This document shows, piece after piece, positions 1 to 7,074 of a DNA stretch of 19,288 bases. Position 1 is the first letter of the stretch, and every line of letters starts with the position of its first letter. The DNA comes from Rhodospirillaceae bacterium (GTDB lineage Bacteria > Pseudomonadota > Alphaproteobacteria > SP197). A program made the position numbers and the translations under genes. Below the pieces are notes generated by a model. That model ran no database searches and was not told the DNA's origin. It saw nothing but the letters and a program-made list of their open reading frames with translations. The stretch covers positions 1 through 19,288 of the forward strand of contig JABIUG010000321.1 of the NCBI GenBank assembly GCA_018700655.1, read 5' to 3'.

Positions 1-263
1 GCTGTCACGGCATGGCCACGCCAGCGTTCAACCCGGGCGGCCACACCAGACCGATTTGCCTGGCGTTCTGCATCTTCCTGACCCAGGAAGTCGTTGTCGA
101 CTTCATCGTCGATCACCCGCATCGCGCAATAGGCGGGATAGAACAGTGGACGTTTGGCACGCGGCAAGAGATCGGCAAGGCGCGTGACGTTGCTTGGCCT
201 GGCAGCGACAAAATCGGCGCACCAGGCCAGAGCCCGTTCAATTTCACTCGCCCCGGAAGTCAT
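1..263 (-). CDS. Squalene/phytoene synthase family protein (5' part only, runs off the window)
   Basis: The frame starts at an ATG (261-263) and stays open to the window edge, giving 87 complete codons of the N-terminal part. Residues 32-58 contain a stretch reading LLPRAKRPLFYPAYCAMRV followed by IDDEVDND. This matches the first aspartate-rich region (DxxxD, here D52 and D56) of trans-isoprenyl diphosphate synthases that condense two prenyl diphosphates head to head. The family makes squalene, presqualene diphosphate or phytoene; which one cannot be told from this fragment. It starts only 2 nt after the stop of the upstream NDUFAF6-like gene, so the two are almost certainly co-transcribed and probably translationally coupled. 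The second aspartate motif and the C-terminus lie outside the window. I am confident of the family, not of the product. Confidence 0.8.
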   Translation of the reverse strand, partial: MTSGASEIERALAWCADFVAARPSNVTRLADLLPRAKRPLFYPAYCAMRVIDDEVDNDFLGQEDAERQANRSGVAARVERWRGHAVT

Positions 264-265
264 CT

Positions 266-1114
266 TCAAAACCGCCCCAGCAACATGCGCCCAAGCACCG
301 CCAACTGGCGACCGCCGCTGTTGCGCGTAAGTGCGGCGTCAAACGGGTTGTATCCGTTTCCCCGCAAGGTGGCGAGATCACGGGTCGCAAAGGCCAGAGG
401 CAACAGTGCGGGAACCATCGGTTTGGCAAGTTTCCTGCCCAGCCGCCTGGCACGGCTGGCATGGTCCAGCGCACAGGCCGCGATCTCCTCGGTGAGGCGC
501 GAGACCCGATCGTTGTGTTCACCTTTGAGGATGTCACGCGGATCCAGTCGCAGCTTCGAGAGCATTTCCAGCGGAAACACGGTGCGCCCGTTCGAACCCA
601 GAGCAACCGTCGAGCGCAACAGTCCCGACAGAGCCACGGCGACGCCTGCATCCCGGCAGACCTCCTCATGGCGGGCTGCATTCTGGTCAATCAGGCTGGC
701 AGCCTGAAACATCAGCGCACCCGATGTGTTGCGCCCGTAGGCGATCAACTGATCCAGAGTTTCGGGAGGATCGGATGAAAGGTCGGCCTCGCGTGCATCA
801 ACCATGCTTTCGAGCAGGTTTCTGTCGAAACCCTGCGACCAGGTTTCGGCCAGGGCATCGACCGTGTCATGACGCCTTGGCGTGCCGGCCTCGATGCCGT
901 CAAGCGATTCGCGCCACCATTGCAGGCGGATCTGGCCCAGCATCGGTTCGCTCACGCTTTCGGCGACCCGTGCGAGTTCGTGGTTGAAGGTGTATAGCGC
1001 AAACAACGCCTCGCGCTCTTCCTGACGGGCAAAGAGCGTGCAGAAAAAACGGTCCGGGTCGTTTTCCCTGACCGCGGTTCCGCAAACAGAAAGTTCCGCG
1101 CGAGTTCTAGCCAT
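266..1114 (-). CDS. Squalene/phytoene-synthase-like protein of the NDUFAF6 type (282 aa), probably non-catalytic
   Basis: The protein has the all-helical squalene/phytoene synthase fold signature. The segment around residues 37-70 (ALYTFNHELARV, then SVSEPMLGQIRLQWWRES) is the hallmark of the NDUFAF6 (C8orf38) subfamily. In human mitochondria NDUFAF6 is a respiratory complex I assembly factor. Where true synthases carry DxxxD in the first aspartate motif, alignment by eye puts A48 and E52. The second motif region (about 165-185, GLLRSTVALGSNGRTVFP) also lacks the usual DxxxD. Prenyl-diphosphate chemistry is therefore unlikely. ATG start; an upstream GGAG on the minus strand is a modest ribosome binding site. 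In related genomes, as I recall, this gene follows secD-secF-Mth938; here other genes separate them. A complex I assembly role is inference from the mitochondrial homologue. Confidence 0.85.
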   Translation of the reverse strand: MARTRAELSVCGTAVRENDPDRFFCTLFARQEEREALFALYTFNHELARVAESVSEPMLGQIRLQWWRESLDGIEAGTPRRHDTVDALAETWSQGFDRNLLESMVDAREADLSSDPPETLDQLIAYGRNTSGALMFQAASLIDQNAARHEEVCRDAGVAVALSGLLRSTVALGSNGRTVFPLEMLSKLRLDPRDILKGEHNDRVSRLTEEIAACALDHASRARRLGRKLAKPMVPALLPLAFATRDLATLRGNGYNPFDAALTRNSGGRQLAVLGRMLLGRF

Positions 1115-1289
1115 CAGAATGAACGCTCCAGATCAACTCGGTAAAAACAAACCATTCCCTATCCAAACTGGACATTGGTGCTGCTTTGGAACAAGAATGG
1201 TTCGCATCAGGGATGACCGTCCGGCCACCAGCCGCGTTCATCCCGTATCGTTTCCGGACGACAGCAACTGTGCCATCCCTGGCACCAGC

Positions 1290-1319
1290 TTGACCGTCGT
1301 TCGGAAGTATCGTTTTGCT
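1290..1319 (+). promoter_or_regulatory. Weak candidate promoter for the plus-strand small ORF / PuuD-like pair
   Basis: TTGACC (1290-1295) is a good -35-like hexamer. The best -10 at 17-18 nt spacing is only TTTTGC or TTTGCT (1313-1319), which is poor. It sits 26 nt before the first small ORF, inside the 230-nt gap between two divergent units. Apart from this hexamer I see no clear operator or RNA structure in that gap. Confidence 0.22.
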
Positions 1320-1344
1320 TGAATTCACTGGTGGTGGGGAGCCT

Positions 1345-1434
1345 ATGGCCAAAATTCTCGAATCACTCCAAGGCACGGTTATCGCAGGCTGTGTCCTGAC
1401 GGTCATCGTTGCCGTCATTCTCGTGTCGATCTAA
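1345..1434 (+). CDS. Putative 29-residue single-pass membrane peptide
   Basis: ATG to TAA encodes 29 residues: a short polar, amphipathic start (MAKILESLQG) followed by about 18 uninterrupted hydrophobic residues rich in Val, Ile and Leu that could span the membrane once. A purine-rich GGTGGGGAG lies 3 nt before the ATG, a somewhat tight ribosome-binding spacing. It ends 24 nt before the PuuD-like membrane protein gene on the same strand, so the two probably share a transcript. It may be a small subunit or regulator of that membrane protein, or only a translated leader. I do not recognise a family. Support is the start signal, the composition and the position. Confidence 0.5.
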   Translation: MAKILESLQGTVIAGCVLTVIVAVILVSI

Positions 1435-1458
1435 CGCAACCACAAGGAGGAGAAATCA

Positions 1459-1956
1459 ATGGAAGAAATTCAATTCTTGTGGCGCTGGCTACATGTCCTT
1501 TCAGGCGTCATGTGGATCGGCCTGCTCTGGTACTTCAATTTTGTGCAGATCCCGAACATGCCGAAAATCCCGGATGATCAGAAACCTGCTATCGGCAAGG
1601 TGATCGCACCTGCCGCGCTGTTCTGGTTCCGCTGGGCTGCGATGGCAACCATCGTGACTGGCCTGCTTCTGGCCGGCTCCAACGGTTATATCGTCGATGC
1701 GATCGCCCTGGGCTTCACGGATGCTGGTGCCAGCACGGCAATCGGCATCGGCATGTGGTTGGGTGCGATCATGTGGTTCAACGTCTGGTTCATCATCTGG
1801 CCGAACCAGAAACGTGCGCTTGGCATGGTTGACGCAGAGCCCGACGTCAAGAAACAGTCGGCGCGCACCGCGATGCTTTTCTCGCGGACCAACACGATGC
1901 TCTCGATTCCCATGCTCTTCTGCATGGTCTCGGCACAGAACCCCTGGTACTTCTGA
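1459..1956 (+). CDS. PuuD/DUF989-like integral membrane protein (165 aa, half length)
   Basis: A strong ribosome binding site (AAGGAGGAG, 1444-1452) precedes the ATG. The protein has about four hydrophobic segments: roughly residues 8-27, 50-70, 92-115 and 142-158. Motifs such as WLHVLSGVMWIGLLWYFNF near the N-terminus, a central WFIIWPNQK and a C-terminal SRTNTMLSIPMLFCM resemble the membrane domain of the PuuD urate hydroxylase family (PF06181). In full-length PuuD a longer membrane domain is followed by cytochrome c. Here there is no CxxCH motif and the length is only about half. H12 and other conserved polar residues in the segments could bind haem, but that is inference. No purine-degradation genes are nearby, so urate oxidation should not be assumed. 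A strong terminator follows. Confidence 0.68.
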   Translation: MEEIQFLWRWLHVLSGVMWIGLLWYFNFVQIPNMPKIPDDQKPAIGKVIAPAALFWFRWAAMATIVTGLLLAGSNGYIVDAIALGFTDAGASTAIGIGMWLGAIMWFNVWFIIWPNQKRALGMVDAEPDVKKQSARTAMLFSRTNTMLSIPMLFCMVSAQNPWYF

Positions 1957-1978
1957 CCAGCGGTCCAGACCGTTGCCG

Positions 1979-2012
1979 AAAGGGCGGAGGGAAACCTCCG
2001 CCCTTTCTTTTT
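1979..2012 (+). terminator. Intrinsic terminator with perfect 12-bp stem and GAAA tetraloop
   Basis: AAAGGGCGGAGG (1979-1990) pairs perfectly with CCTCCGCCCTTT (1995-2006) around a GAAA (GNRA) loop and is followed by CTTTTTT-like sequence (2007-2012). It lies 23 nt after the stop of the PuuD-like gene. On the minus strand the same hairpin follows the dioxygenase stop but lacks a downstream U-run, so it should terminate the plus strand much better than the minus strand. Confidence 0.93.
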
Positions 2013-2019
2013 GTCTGCT

Positions 2020-2844
2020 CTAATCCCTGTTGAGTTCGGGCGCGTTGATGCCGGGCCTGACGCGAAAATCGTTGTCGCCGTGGCGATCCTCTCCGCGCAT
2101 CAGGAAGATCGAACGTGACGTCGGAGCCCTGCCATGCAGATCCTTGAAGTGTTCAGCTTCGACGTCCCGGTCATAGAGCGATGTCGATGGCATAAAACGC
2201 ATCGTCAGGGCCCGACGGGAATGTTCGGAACGGTTGGGTTCCGAACCATGAACCATGTAGACATCGTGGAGTGAAACTTGCCCGGCCCCCAACACCAGAT
2301 CAACTGCGTCGGCCTCGTTGAACTGGCCATCTTTAAGCTGCTCATGCAGGACGACCTCCCTGCTCGGATTTGTCTCGTGGGCCAGCAGACATCCTGACCT
2401 GTGGGAGCCCAGTATCACCCGCATGCAGCCGTTCTCGGTTGTTGTATCGTCAATCGCGATCCAAACCGTGCAGGTCGCCAGGGGCCGCATCTCCCAGTAT
2501 TCGCCATCCTGGTGCCAGGGTATCCGCCTTCCCGTGCGTGCCGGTTTGGCGAAGAAGCTCATGTTCCATAGGATAATGTCGGGGCCAATCATCGCCTCGA
2601 ACATGTCGAGAATCATCGGATCGCGGGCGAAATCGAGAAACTCCAGGTCGAAATCCAGCAATGCGGGGCAGTATTCGCTGACACGCGGGTGGCGTTTGAT
2701 CAGACGTTCATGAGCATCGGAAATCGCAGACAGCGTCTCCTGCGAGACCCTGAAATCAGGGAGAAGAAAGCTGTCCCGTTCGTACTGTGCTCTTGCCTGG
2801 TTCCAGTCCATAGCCACGCCGGGCGTTCCTTTTGACAGTTTCAT
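2020..2844 (-). CDS. Phytanoyl-CoA dioxygenase (PhyH) family Fe(II)/2-oxoglutarate oxygenase
   Basis: About 274 residues from the chosen ATG. The jelly-roll iron-binding triad is visible: H111xD113 in the motif IPWHQDGEYW, and H199 in YMVHGSEPN. An arginine after it (R210 or R211, SRRALTMRF) suits 2-oxoglutarate binding. The family hydroxylates diverse small molecules; the substrate cannot be read from the sequence. Two starts are plausible: ATG 2844, with GGGAAAG upstream at long spacing, and ATG 2811, which begins MDWNQARAQYERDSF; the catalytic domain is the same for both. It lies 44 nt downstream of the NDUFAF3-like gene on the same strand and may be the last gene of that transcript. I do not regard it as a standard member of this gene cluster, so it may be a later insertion. 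Confidence 0.85.
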   Translation of the reverse strand: MKLSKGTPGVAMDWNQARAQYERDSFLLPDFRVSQETLSAISDAHERLIKRHPRVSEYCPALLDFDLEFLDFARDPMILDMFEAMIGPDIILWNMSFFAKPARTGRRIPWHQDGEYWEMRPLATCTVWIAIDDTTTENGCMRVILGSHRSGCLLAHETNPSREVVLHEQLKDGQFNEADAVDLVLGAGQVSLHDVYMVHGSEPNRSEHSRRALTMRFMPSTSLYDRDVEAEHFKDLHGRAPTSRSIFLMRGEDRHGDNDFRVRPGINAPELNRD

Positions 2845-2888
2845 CCCGAACGTAGCTTTCCCAGGCAGGCCAGCACAAAAATCGTGGG

Positions 2889-3257
2889 CTAGATCGCGAT
2901 CAGGGCTGCTGCTACGGCACGACCTTCGGCCAGCAGGATGTTGAAGGTGCGGCAGGCCGCGCCGGTATCCATGGCGTCGATGATCACGCCATGGGGTCGC
3001 AGGGCATTGCGGATCTCTTCGCTGACCAGCGGCGGCTCCTTGCCGCAACCAAGCAGAAGAATATCGACCTTGTTGGCGTGTTCGATCACTTCGGCAAAAC
3101 TGTCGGGCCTGATCTGGGATTTGATCGCGACCGGCCAGGGCAGGAAAAACTCGGGAAAAACGATGACCGAACCTTCGACTCTGTCGCCCGCAATACGAAA
3201 GCCGCCGTCGCCATAGGCCGTGACCACCTTGCGGGGCCGCGCGGCCTCCTCACTCAT
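2889..3257 (-). CDS. Mth938-like domain protein, NDUFAF3 family (122 aa)
   Basis: A compact alpha/beta protein of the Mth938/DUF498 family (PF04430). Visible features are GGFRIAGDRVEGSVIVFPE near residues 18-36, then DILLLGCGKEP and LRPHGVIIDAMDTGAACRTFNILLAEGR, which matches the C-terminal signature of the family. The mitochondrial member, NDUFAF3, is a complex I assembly factor. The bacterial role is not established as far as I know. Its ATG overlaps the secF stop in an ATGA (3254-3257), so it is translationally coupled to the Sec accessory operon. That association has been noted as a conserved gene order in alphaproteobacteria. No signal peptide or membrane segment is visible, so it should be cytoplasmic or peripheral. 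Confidence 0.88.
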   Translation of the reverse strand: MSEEAARPRKVVTAYGDGGFRIAGDRVEGSVIVFPEFFLPWPVAIKSQIRPDSFAEVIEHANKVDILLLGCGKEPPLVSEEIRNALRPHGVIIDAMDTGAACRTFNILLAEGRAVAAALIAI

Positions 3258-4192
3258 GCCGGGGTTTCGTCTTTGTCATCTTCGTCGTTGAAGTTACGCA
3301 CCGGCTTGACGTAGAGCAGTAGCGGGGCCGCGACAAAGAGCGACGAATAGGTCCCCACAAGCACACCCCAGATCATCGCCAGCACAAACGGTGCGATGAC
3401 CTCTCCGCCGAAAACGTAAAGAGCGGCCAGCGCCAGAAGGGTCGTCACGCTGGTCATGATCGTGCGCGAGAGCGTATCGCTGAGCGAACGGTCGATGATC
3501 GCCAGCATGCTTTCCTGCTTGAACTTGCGCAGGTTCTCGCGAATCCGGTCATAAACCACGACCGTGTCGTTCATCGAATAACCCACGATCGTCAACAATG
3601 CAGCAACGACCGGCAAACCAAAATCGATCTGGAAAAGGCAGAACAGTCCGATCGTCAGGCCGACATCATGGACCAGGGCAATCACGGCGCCGACGCCGAA
3701 CTGCCATTCAAAACGCAACCAGATGTAGACCATCATCAGCAGGATCGCGACCAGCACCGCCTGGGTACCCTTCTCGATCAACTCACCCGAAACCTGCGGT
3801 CCGACAAACTCGACACGACGGTATTCGATGCCGGGGAACATCAGGTTCAACGCATCCTGCACCTGGTCGACCGCGACCTGCTGGACCGCCTCGTCTCCGG
3901 GCAGCAGGGCCATTCGGATCAGGAGGTCATTCGCCGCGCCGAACTCCTGGAGCGAAATATCGCCCAGACCAAGGCTGTTGAGCTCGTCACGCACACGGCC
4001 AAGGTCGGGGGCCGTCGCCGTCTCGATTTCAATCAGGGTGCCGCCACGGAAATCGATTCCGAAGTTGAGGCCGTTGGTGAACAGCAGCACGGCGGAGGCA
4101 ACCAGCAGCGCGGCCGAGATCGAGACCGCAACCTTGTGGAACTGCATAAACGGAACACGCAGGCCAGCTGGAACCAGGCGAAGAAGTTTCAT
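3254..4192 (-). CDS. secF: Protein translocase subunit SecF
   Basis: 312 residues from the ATG at 4192, chosen because TGAGGA just upstream is a good ribosome binding site overlapping the secD stop; longer starts would overlap secD. The first membrane segment is about residues 20-40, followed by NFGIDFRGGTLIEIE, the SecF counterpart of the SecD D1 motif. After the periplasmic P1 region there are five further membrane segments with the conserved TIVGYSMNDTVVVYDRIREN (the proton-relay aspartate of TM4). SecF works with SecD and YajC in the inner membrane, using the proton motive force to pull exported proteins through SecYEG. It starts 10 nt after secD and overlaps the next gene. Length and motifs are normal. 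Confidence 0.97.
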   Translation of the reverse strand: MKLLRLVPAGLRVPFMQFHKVAVSISAALLVASAVLLFTNGLNFGIDFRGGTLIEIETATAPDLGRVRDELNSLGLGDISLQEFGAANDLLIRMALLPGDEAVQQVAVDQVQDALNLMFPGIEYRRVEFVGPQVSGELIEKGTQAVLVAILLMMVYIWLRFEWQFGVGAVIALVHDVGLTIGLFCLFQIDFGLPVVAALLTIVGYSMNDTVVVYDRIRENLRKFKQESMLAIIDRSLSDTLSRTIMTSVTTLLALAALYVFGGEVIAPFVLAMIWGVLVGTYSSLFVAAPLLLYVKPVRNFNDEDDKDETPA

Positions 4193-4202
4193 GGCCCCGT
4201 CC

Positions 4203-5768
4203 TCAGATCGGCAAGGTCTGCGGGCGCGCATGGCGCAGCCACAGGTAAGACAGCATGCGCGTGAGCATGATGGCCGTGAACATCGAGGTGATGATACCGA
4301 TCGCCAGGGTCACGCCGAAGCCCTTCACTGGTCCCGAGCCCAGGAAAAACAGCAACAAGGCAGCAATTGCCGTCGTGATGTTGGCATCGAGAATCGTCGT
4401 CATTGCGCGCTTGAACCCGGCTTCGACCGCGTTGTAAGGCGTCCGGCCATGGCCCGCTTCTTCACGAATGCGCTCAAAGATCAGCACATTGGCGTCGACC
4501 GCCATGCCGACCGTCAGCACGATGCCGGCAATGCCGGGCAACGTCAGTGTAGCCTGCAGAAGAGACAGGGCCCCAAGCATCAGCACCAGATTGGTGAACA
4601 GCGCGACGTTGGCGAAAAGACCGAAGCGACCGTAGCAGAGGACCATGAAGACGATGACACCTGCGAAACCGATCGAGGCTGCGATCTTGCCGGCCTGGAT
4701 CGAATCAGCGCCCAGGGAGGGACCAACCGTGCGTTCTTCCACAACGGTCAGCGGCACCGGAAGCGCGCCGGCGCGTAACAACAAGGCCAAATCCTGGGTT
4801 TCGGCAGCCGAGAATGAACCGCTGATGATGCCGCTGCCGCCACAGATCGAGTCGTTGATCCGCGGAGCGCTGATCACCTCGCCATCGAGCACGATGGCCA
4901 GCAAACGTCCCGTATTTTGTGAGGTGACATCACAGAACCGGGCCGCACCCACACTATCGAAACTAAAGGCCACCACCGGCCGGCCGTCACTGAACGATGC
5001 AGATGCGTCATCAAGGCTCTCGCCACTCACCAGCGTCTCGGATTCCACGACGTAGAATTCAGGACCAGTGGGATCCTTGGAAGGAAGCAGAACGGAGCCA
5101 ATCGGCAGGTTACCCGCCAGAGCATCGGCGTAACTTGCATCGGAATCGACGAGGTGAAAGCTCAACTGTGCAGTCTGGCCCAATCGTTCGCGCAATTCCT
5201 GCGTGTCTTCATAACCCGGCACCTGGATAAGGATTCGATCTCTTCCCTGGCGCGCGATGATGGGCTCGAGCACACCACCGGGATCAATGCGTTTTGCCAG
5301 GACCGATATCGTTCGCTCAATCGCATCGCTCAGGCCAATCTCGAGACCCTGCTCGGTCAGGATCGCCGTGATGGTCCCGTCGTCGTTCACGACAACAATG
5401 AAATCATCTGCAATGACACCGATTTCTTCACGCGCAGCTGCGATATCCTCGAGTTTGCGCAAGTCGAAGCTGACCGTCATTCCGACGATCCCTGTTGCCC
5501 TGACACCAATCTGTTCTGCTCGAAGAGTACGGCGAATGTTTTGCCCGACACTCTCCAGGCGTCCATCCACATAGGCCTGCTCGTCTATCTGGACGACCAG
5601 GTGTGCACCGCCGGAAAGATCGAGACCCAGGCTGATCTGCTTGTTGGGCATCCAGCTCGGCAGGCTCTCGGCTACATCACGTGGCAGCACATTGGGCATG
5701 GCAAAGGCCACGCCCAGGCCGCAAACGATGGCAACAATCCAGATTTTCCAGGCAGGGAACTGCAGCAT
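4203..5768 (-). CDS. secD: Protein translocase subunit SecD
   Basis: 521 residues. TM1 is at about 8-26, the D1 motif SLGLDLSGGAHLV at 46-58, then a large periplasmic P1 domain to about residue 345. It is followed by EERTVGPSLG and five membrane segments including GMAVDANVLIFERIREE (proton-relay D425). It forms the SecDF-YajC complex that completes protein export. It starts 8 nt after the yajC stop; AAGGAC lies in the end of yajC. The P1 head carries two cysteines (C279 in RFCDVTS, C309 in ICGGSG) that I do not associate with typical SecD. The same two are found in the neighbouring SecD-like paralog, so they may form a periplasmic disulfide. Confidence 0.97.
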   Translation of the reverse strand: MLQFPAWKIWIVAIVCGLGVAFAMPNVLPRDVAESLPSWMPNKQISLGLDLSGGAHLVVQIDEQAYVDGRLESVGQNIRRTLRAEQIGVRATGIVGMTVSFDLRKLEDIAAAREEIGVIADDFIVVVNDDGTITAILTEQGLEIGLSDAIERTISVLAKRIDPGGVLEPIIARQGRDRILIQVPGYEDTQELRERLGQTAQLSFHLVDSDASYADALAGNLPIGSVLLPSKDPTGPEFYVVESETLVSGESLDDASASFSDGRPVVAFSFDSVGAARFCDVTSQNTGRLLAIVLDGEVISAPRINDSICGGSGIISGSFSAAETQDLALLLRAGALPVPLTVVEERTVGPSLGADSIQAGKIAASIGFAGVIVFMVLCYGRFGLFANVALFTNLVLMLGALSLLQATLTLPGIAGIVLTVGMAVDANVLIFERIREEAGHGRTPYNAVEAGFKRAMTTILDANITTAIAALLLFFLGSGPVKGFGVTLAIGIITSMFTAIMLTRMLSYLWLRHARPQTLPI

Positions 5769-5776
5769 GGACGGGG

Positions 5777-6148
5777 TCAGCCGTCCTTCTTGACGCTGCT
5801 ATCCTTGTCGTCGCCGTTGTCGTCGGGACGCGGGTCGGACTTGGTGACCAGGGTGGAGATCATTGACTGGCGGACCTTCACCTTCACCTCAGGCGCAATT
5901 TCGACGATCAGAACGCCATCGCCCTCGAGCCGTGCGACACGGCCGATGATGCCGCCATTGGTCACCACCTGGTCACCGCGCTTGATCGCGTTCAACATGG
6001 CGGTGTGTTCTTTGGCACGCTTGGACTGCGGCCGGATCACGAGGAACCAGAACACCGCGAACATCCCGACCATCATGACCAGGAACACGGGATCGAAACC
6101 CGGTGCGGCACCGCCGGCGTCTTGCGCGAAAGCTTGTGAAATCAGCAT
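5777..6148 (-). CDS. yajC: Preprotein translocase subunit YajC
   Basis: 123 residues with one membrane segment at about 20-40 (VFLVMMVGMFAVFWFLVI), then RPQSKRAKEH and the conserved GDQVVTNGGIIGRVARLE, the signature of YajC. The C-terminus is a highly charged Asp/Lys tail. YajC is the small partner of SecD and SecF in the holotranslocon. AGGAGATATTC immediately before the ATG is a good ribosome binding site. First gene of the yajC-secD-secF-NDUFAF3 operon; a candidate promoter lies in the 77-nt gap upstream. Confidence 0.97.
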   Translation of the reverse strand: MLISQAFAQDAGGAAPGFDPVFLVMMVGMFAVFWFLVIRPQSKRAKEHTAMLNAIKRGDQVVTNGGIIGRVARLEGDGVLIVEIAPEVKVKVRQSMISTLVTKSDPRPDDNGDDKDSSVKKDG

Positions 6149-6180
6149 GAATATCTCCTGCCTCTTGGCGAGGGTGGCGG

Positions 6181-6208
6181 ACTATAGAGAGCGGATGACC
6201 TAATACAA
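6181..6208 (-). promoter_or_regulatory. Candidate sigma-70 promoter for the yajC-secD-secF operon
   Basis: On the minus strand TTGTAT (6203-6208) and TATAGT (6181-6186) are separated by 16 nt, which would start transcription about 25 nt before the yajC ATG. The -10 is good, the -35 is weak. Its position between the SecD-like paralog and yajC fits an operon promoter. Confidence 0.38.
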
Positions 6209-6225
6209 GCCAAGCGGAAACACAA

Positions 6226-7071
6226 TCAGCTCGCCTGACAAGACTGGATCCCAAGTGAGGCGGGCATCGGGCCAACATCCAGATAGATGGCTAGGTTTTC
6301 CGCCTGTTCAACCGACAATTCACCCCCGATGATGCCCGAACCACCACAAACTGCACTATTGACCCGGGGCGTGGAAAATACGACGCCATCAAGTACCAGC
6401 GCGATACGCCTACCGATGCTCTCTGAGGTCGCGTCGCAGAACGCCTCTTTCCCCGATTCATCGAATGTAAAGGCAACAAAGGGCCTACCTTGATTCATGC
6501 TGATCATGGCTTCCTCAACCGCGCCACCAAACAGTAAATCTTCCCGATGGAGCTGATACGAAGACCCCGTGTCACCCTCTATCGCCGGCAGGCTCACGAT
6601 GTTGCTCGCGCCAGCACGCATGTCGTCGTCTGCAACGACATGAACTGACAAACGATCAGCGCGATTCAACTTATCAAGCGCGCTTTCTGACAAACTGGAC
6701 TCAGGATCATCGATGGTCCAATCGCCAAATGCAGTCTGGAACAGAGTGATTCGGGGATCATCCAACCGCGCCACACGTTCCTGAAATACGGCCAGAGCCT
6801 CCTGCCAGGCCGCATTGAAAGCCAGCAGCAGATCATAGTCGATCGATTGGCCAAAGGTCGTGCCGTCATCGAACACTGTGTATTCTGGGAACAGGGCGCG
6901 GGCCGTTTCCAGATCAGGAATGTCAACAAGTCGGAAAAGCACAACAAAATCTACGAACCTCGCACCGAAAGGAGCGGGCGTTGTGTTGGCACCGATGTAG
7001 TCAGCCTCGACACCAGAGTCCCTCAAACGTCGCCAGATCGACTGTTCTGCGTCGGCAAGAACCCGACCCAT
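6226..7071 (-). CDS. SecD periplasmic (P1-head) domain paralog without membrane segments
   Basis: 281 residues from ATG 7071. The C-terminal part (about residues 190-275: GRPFVAFTFDESG, FCDATSES, VLDGVVFSTPRVN, VCGGSGIIGG, LAIYLDVG) aligns without gaps to SecD residues 261-342 from the adjacent gene; I count about 41 of 82 identities by eye. The N-terminus (EQSIWRRLRDSGVEADYIG) matches the start of SecD P1 (GQNIRRTLRAEQIGVRATGIVG). It ends just where SecD goes on to EERTVGPSLG and its membrane bundle, so it is a free-standing P1 domain. As written from this ATG it has no export signal, though P1 is normally periplasmic. AAAGGGAC 6 nt before the ATG could serve for initiation. The frame is open further upstream apart from one TAA (7075-7077), leading into a signal peptide. 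It lies 77 nt upstream of yajC, so it may work with SecDF or be a decaying duplicate. Confidence 0.75.
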   Translation of the reverse strand: MGRVLADAEQSIWRRLRDSGVEADYIGANTTPAPFGARFVDFVVLFRLVDIPDLETARALFPEYTVFDDGTTFGQSIDYDLLLAFNAAWQEALAVFQERVARLDDPRITLFQTAFGDWTIDDPESSLSESALDKLNRADRLSVHVVADDDMRAGASNIVSLPAIEGDTGSSYQLHREDLLFGGAVEEAMISMNQGRPFVAFTFDESGKEAFCDATSESIGRRIALVLDGVVFSTPRVNSAVCGGSGIIGGELSVEQAENLAIYLDVGPMPASLGIQSCQAS

Positions 7072-7074
7072 AAA

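Noticed and set aside
12..778. Long plus-strand open frames opposite the synthase-like genes
   Set aside because: They are antisense to clear minus-strand family matches, have Arg/Ser/Pro-rich composition typical of GC-rich shadow frames, and show no motifs.
1038..1418. Open frames on both strands across the 1115-1344 gap
   Set aside because: No recognisable motif, no ribosome binding site, and overlap with better supported genes.
3668..4778. Plus-strand open frames of about 200-316 codons opposite secF and secD
   Set aside because: Shadows of strongly conserved secD/secF; low-complexity His/Arg/Gln composition.
5154..6203. 349-codon plus-strand open frame opposite secD and yajC
   Set aside because: Antisense to two certain genes and without any domain signature.
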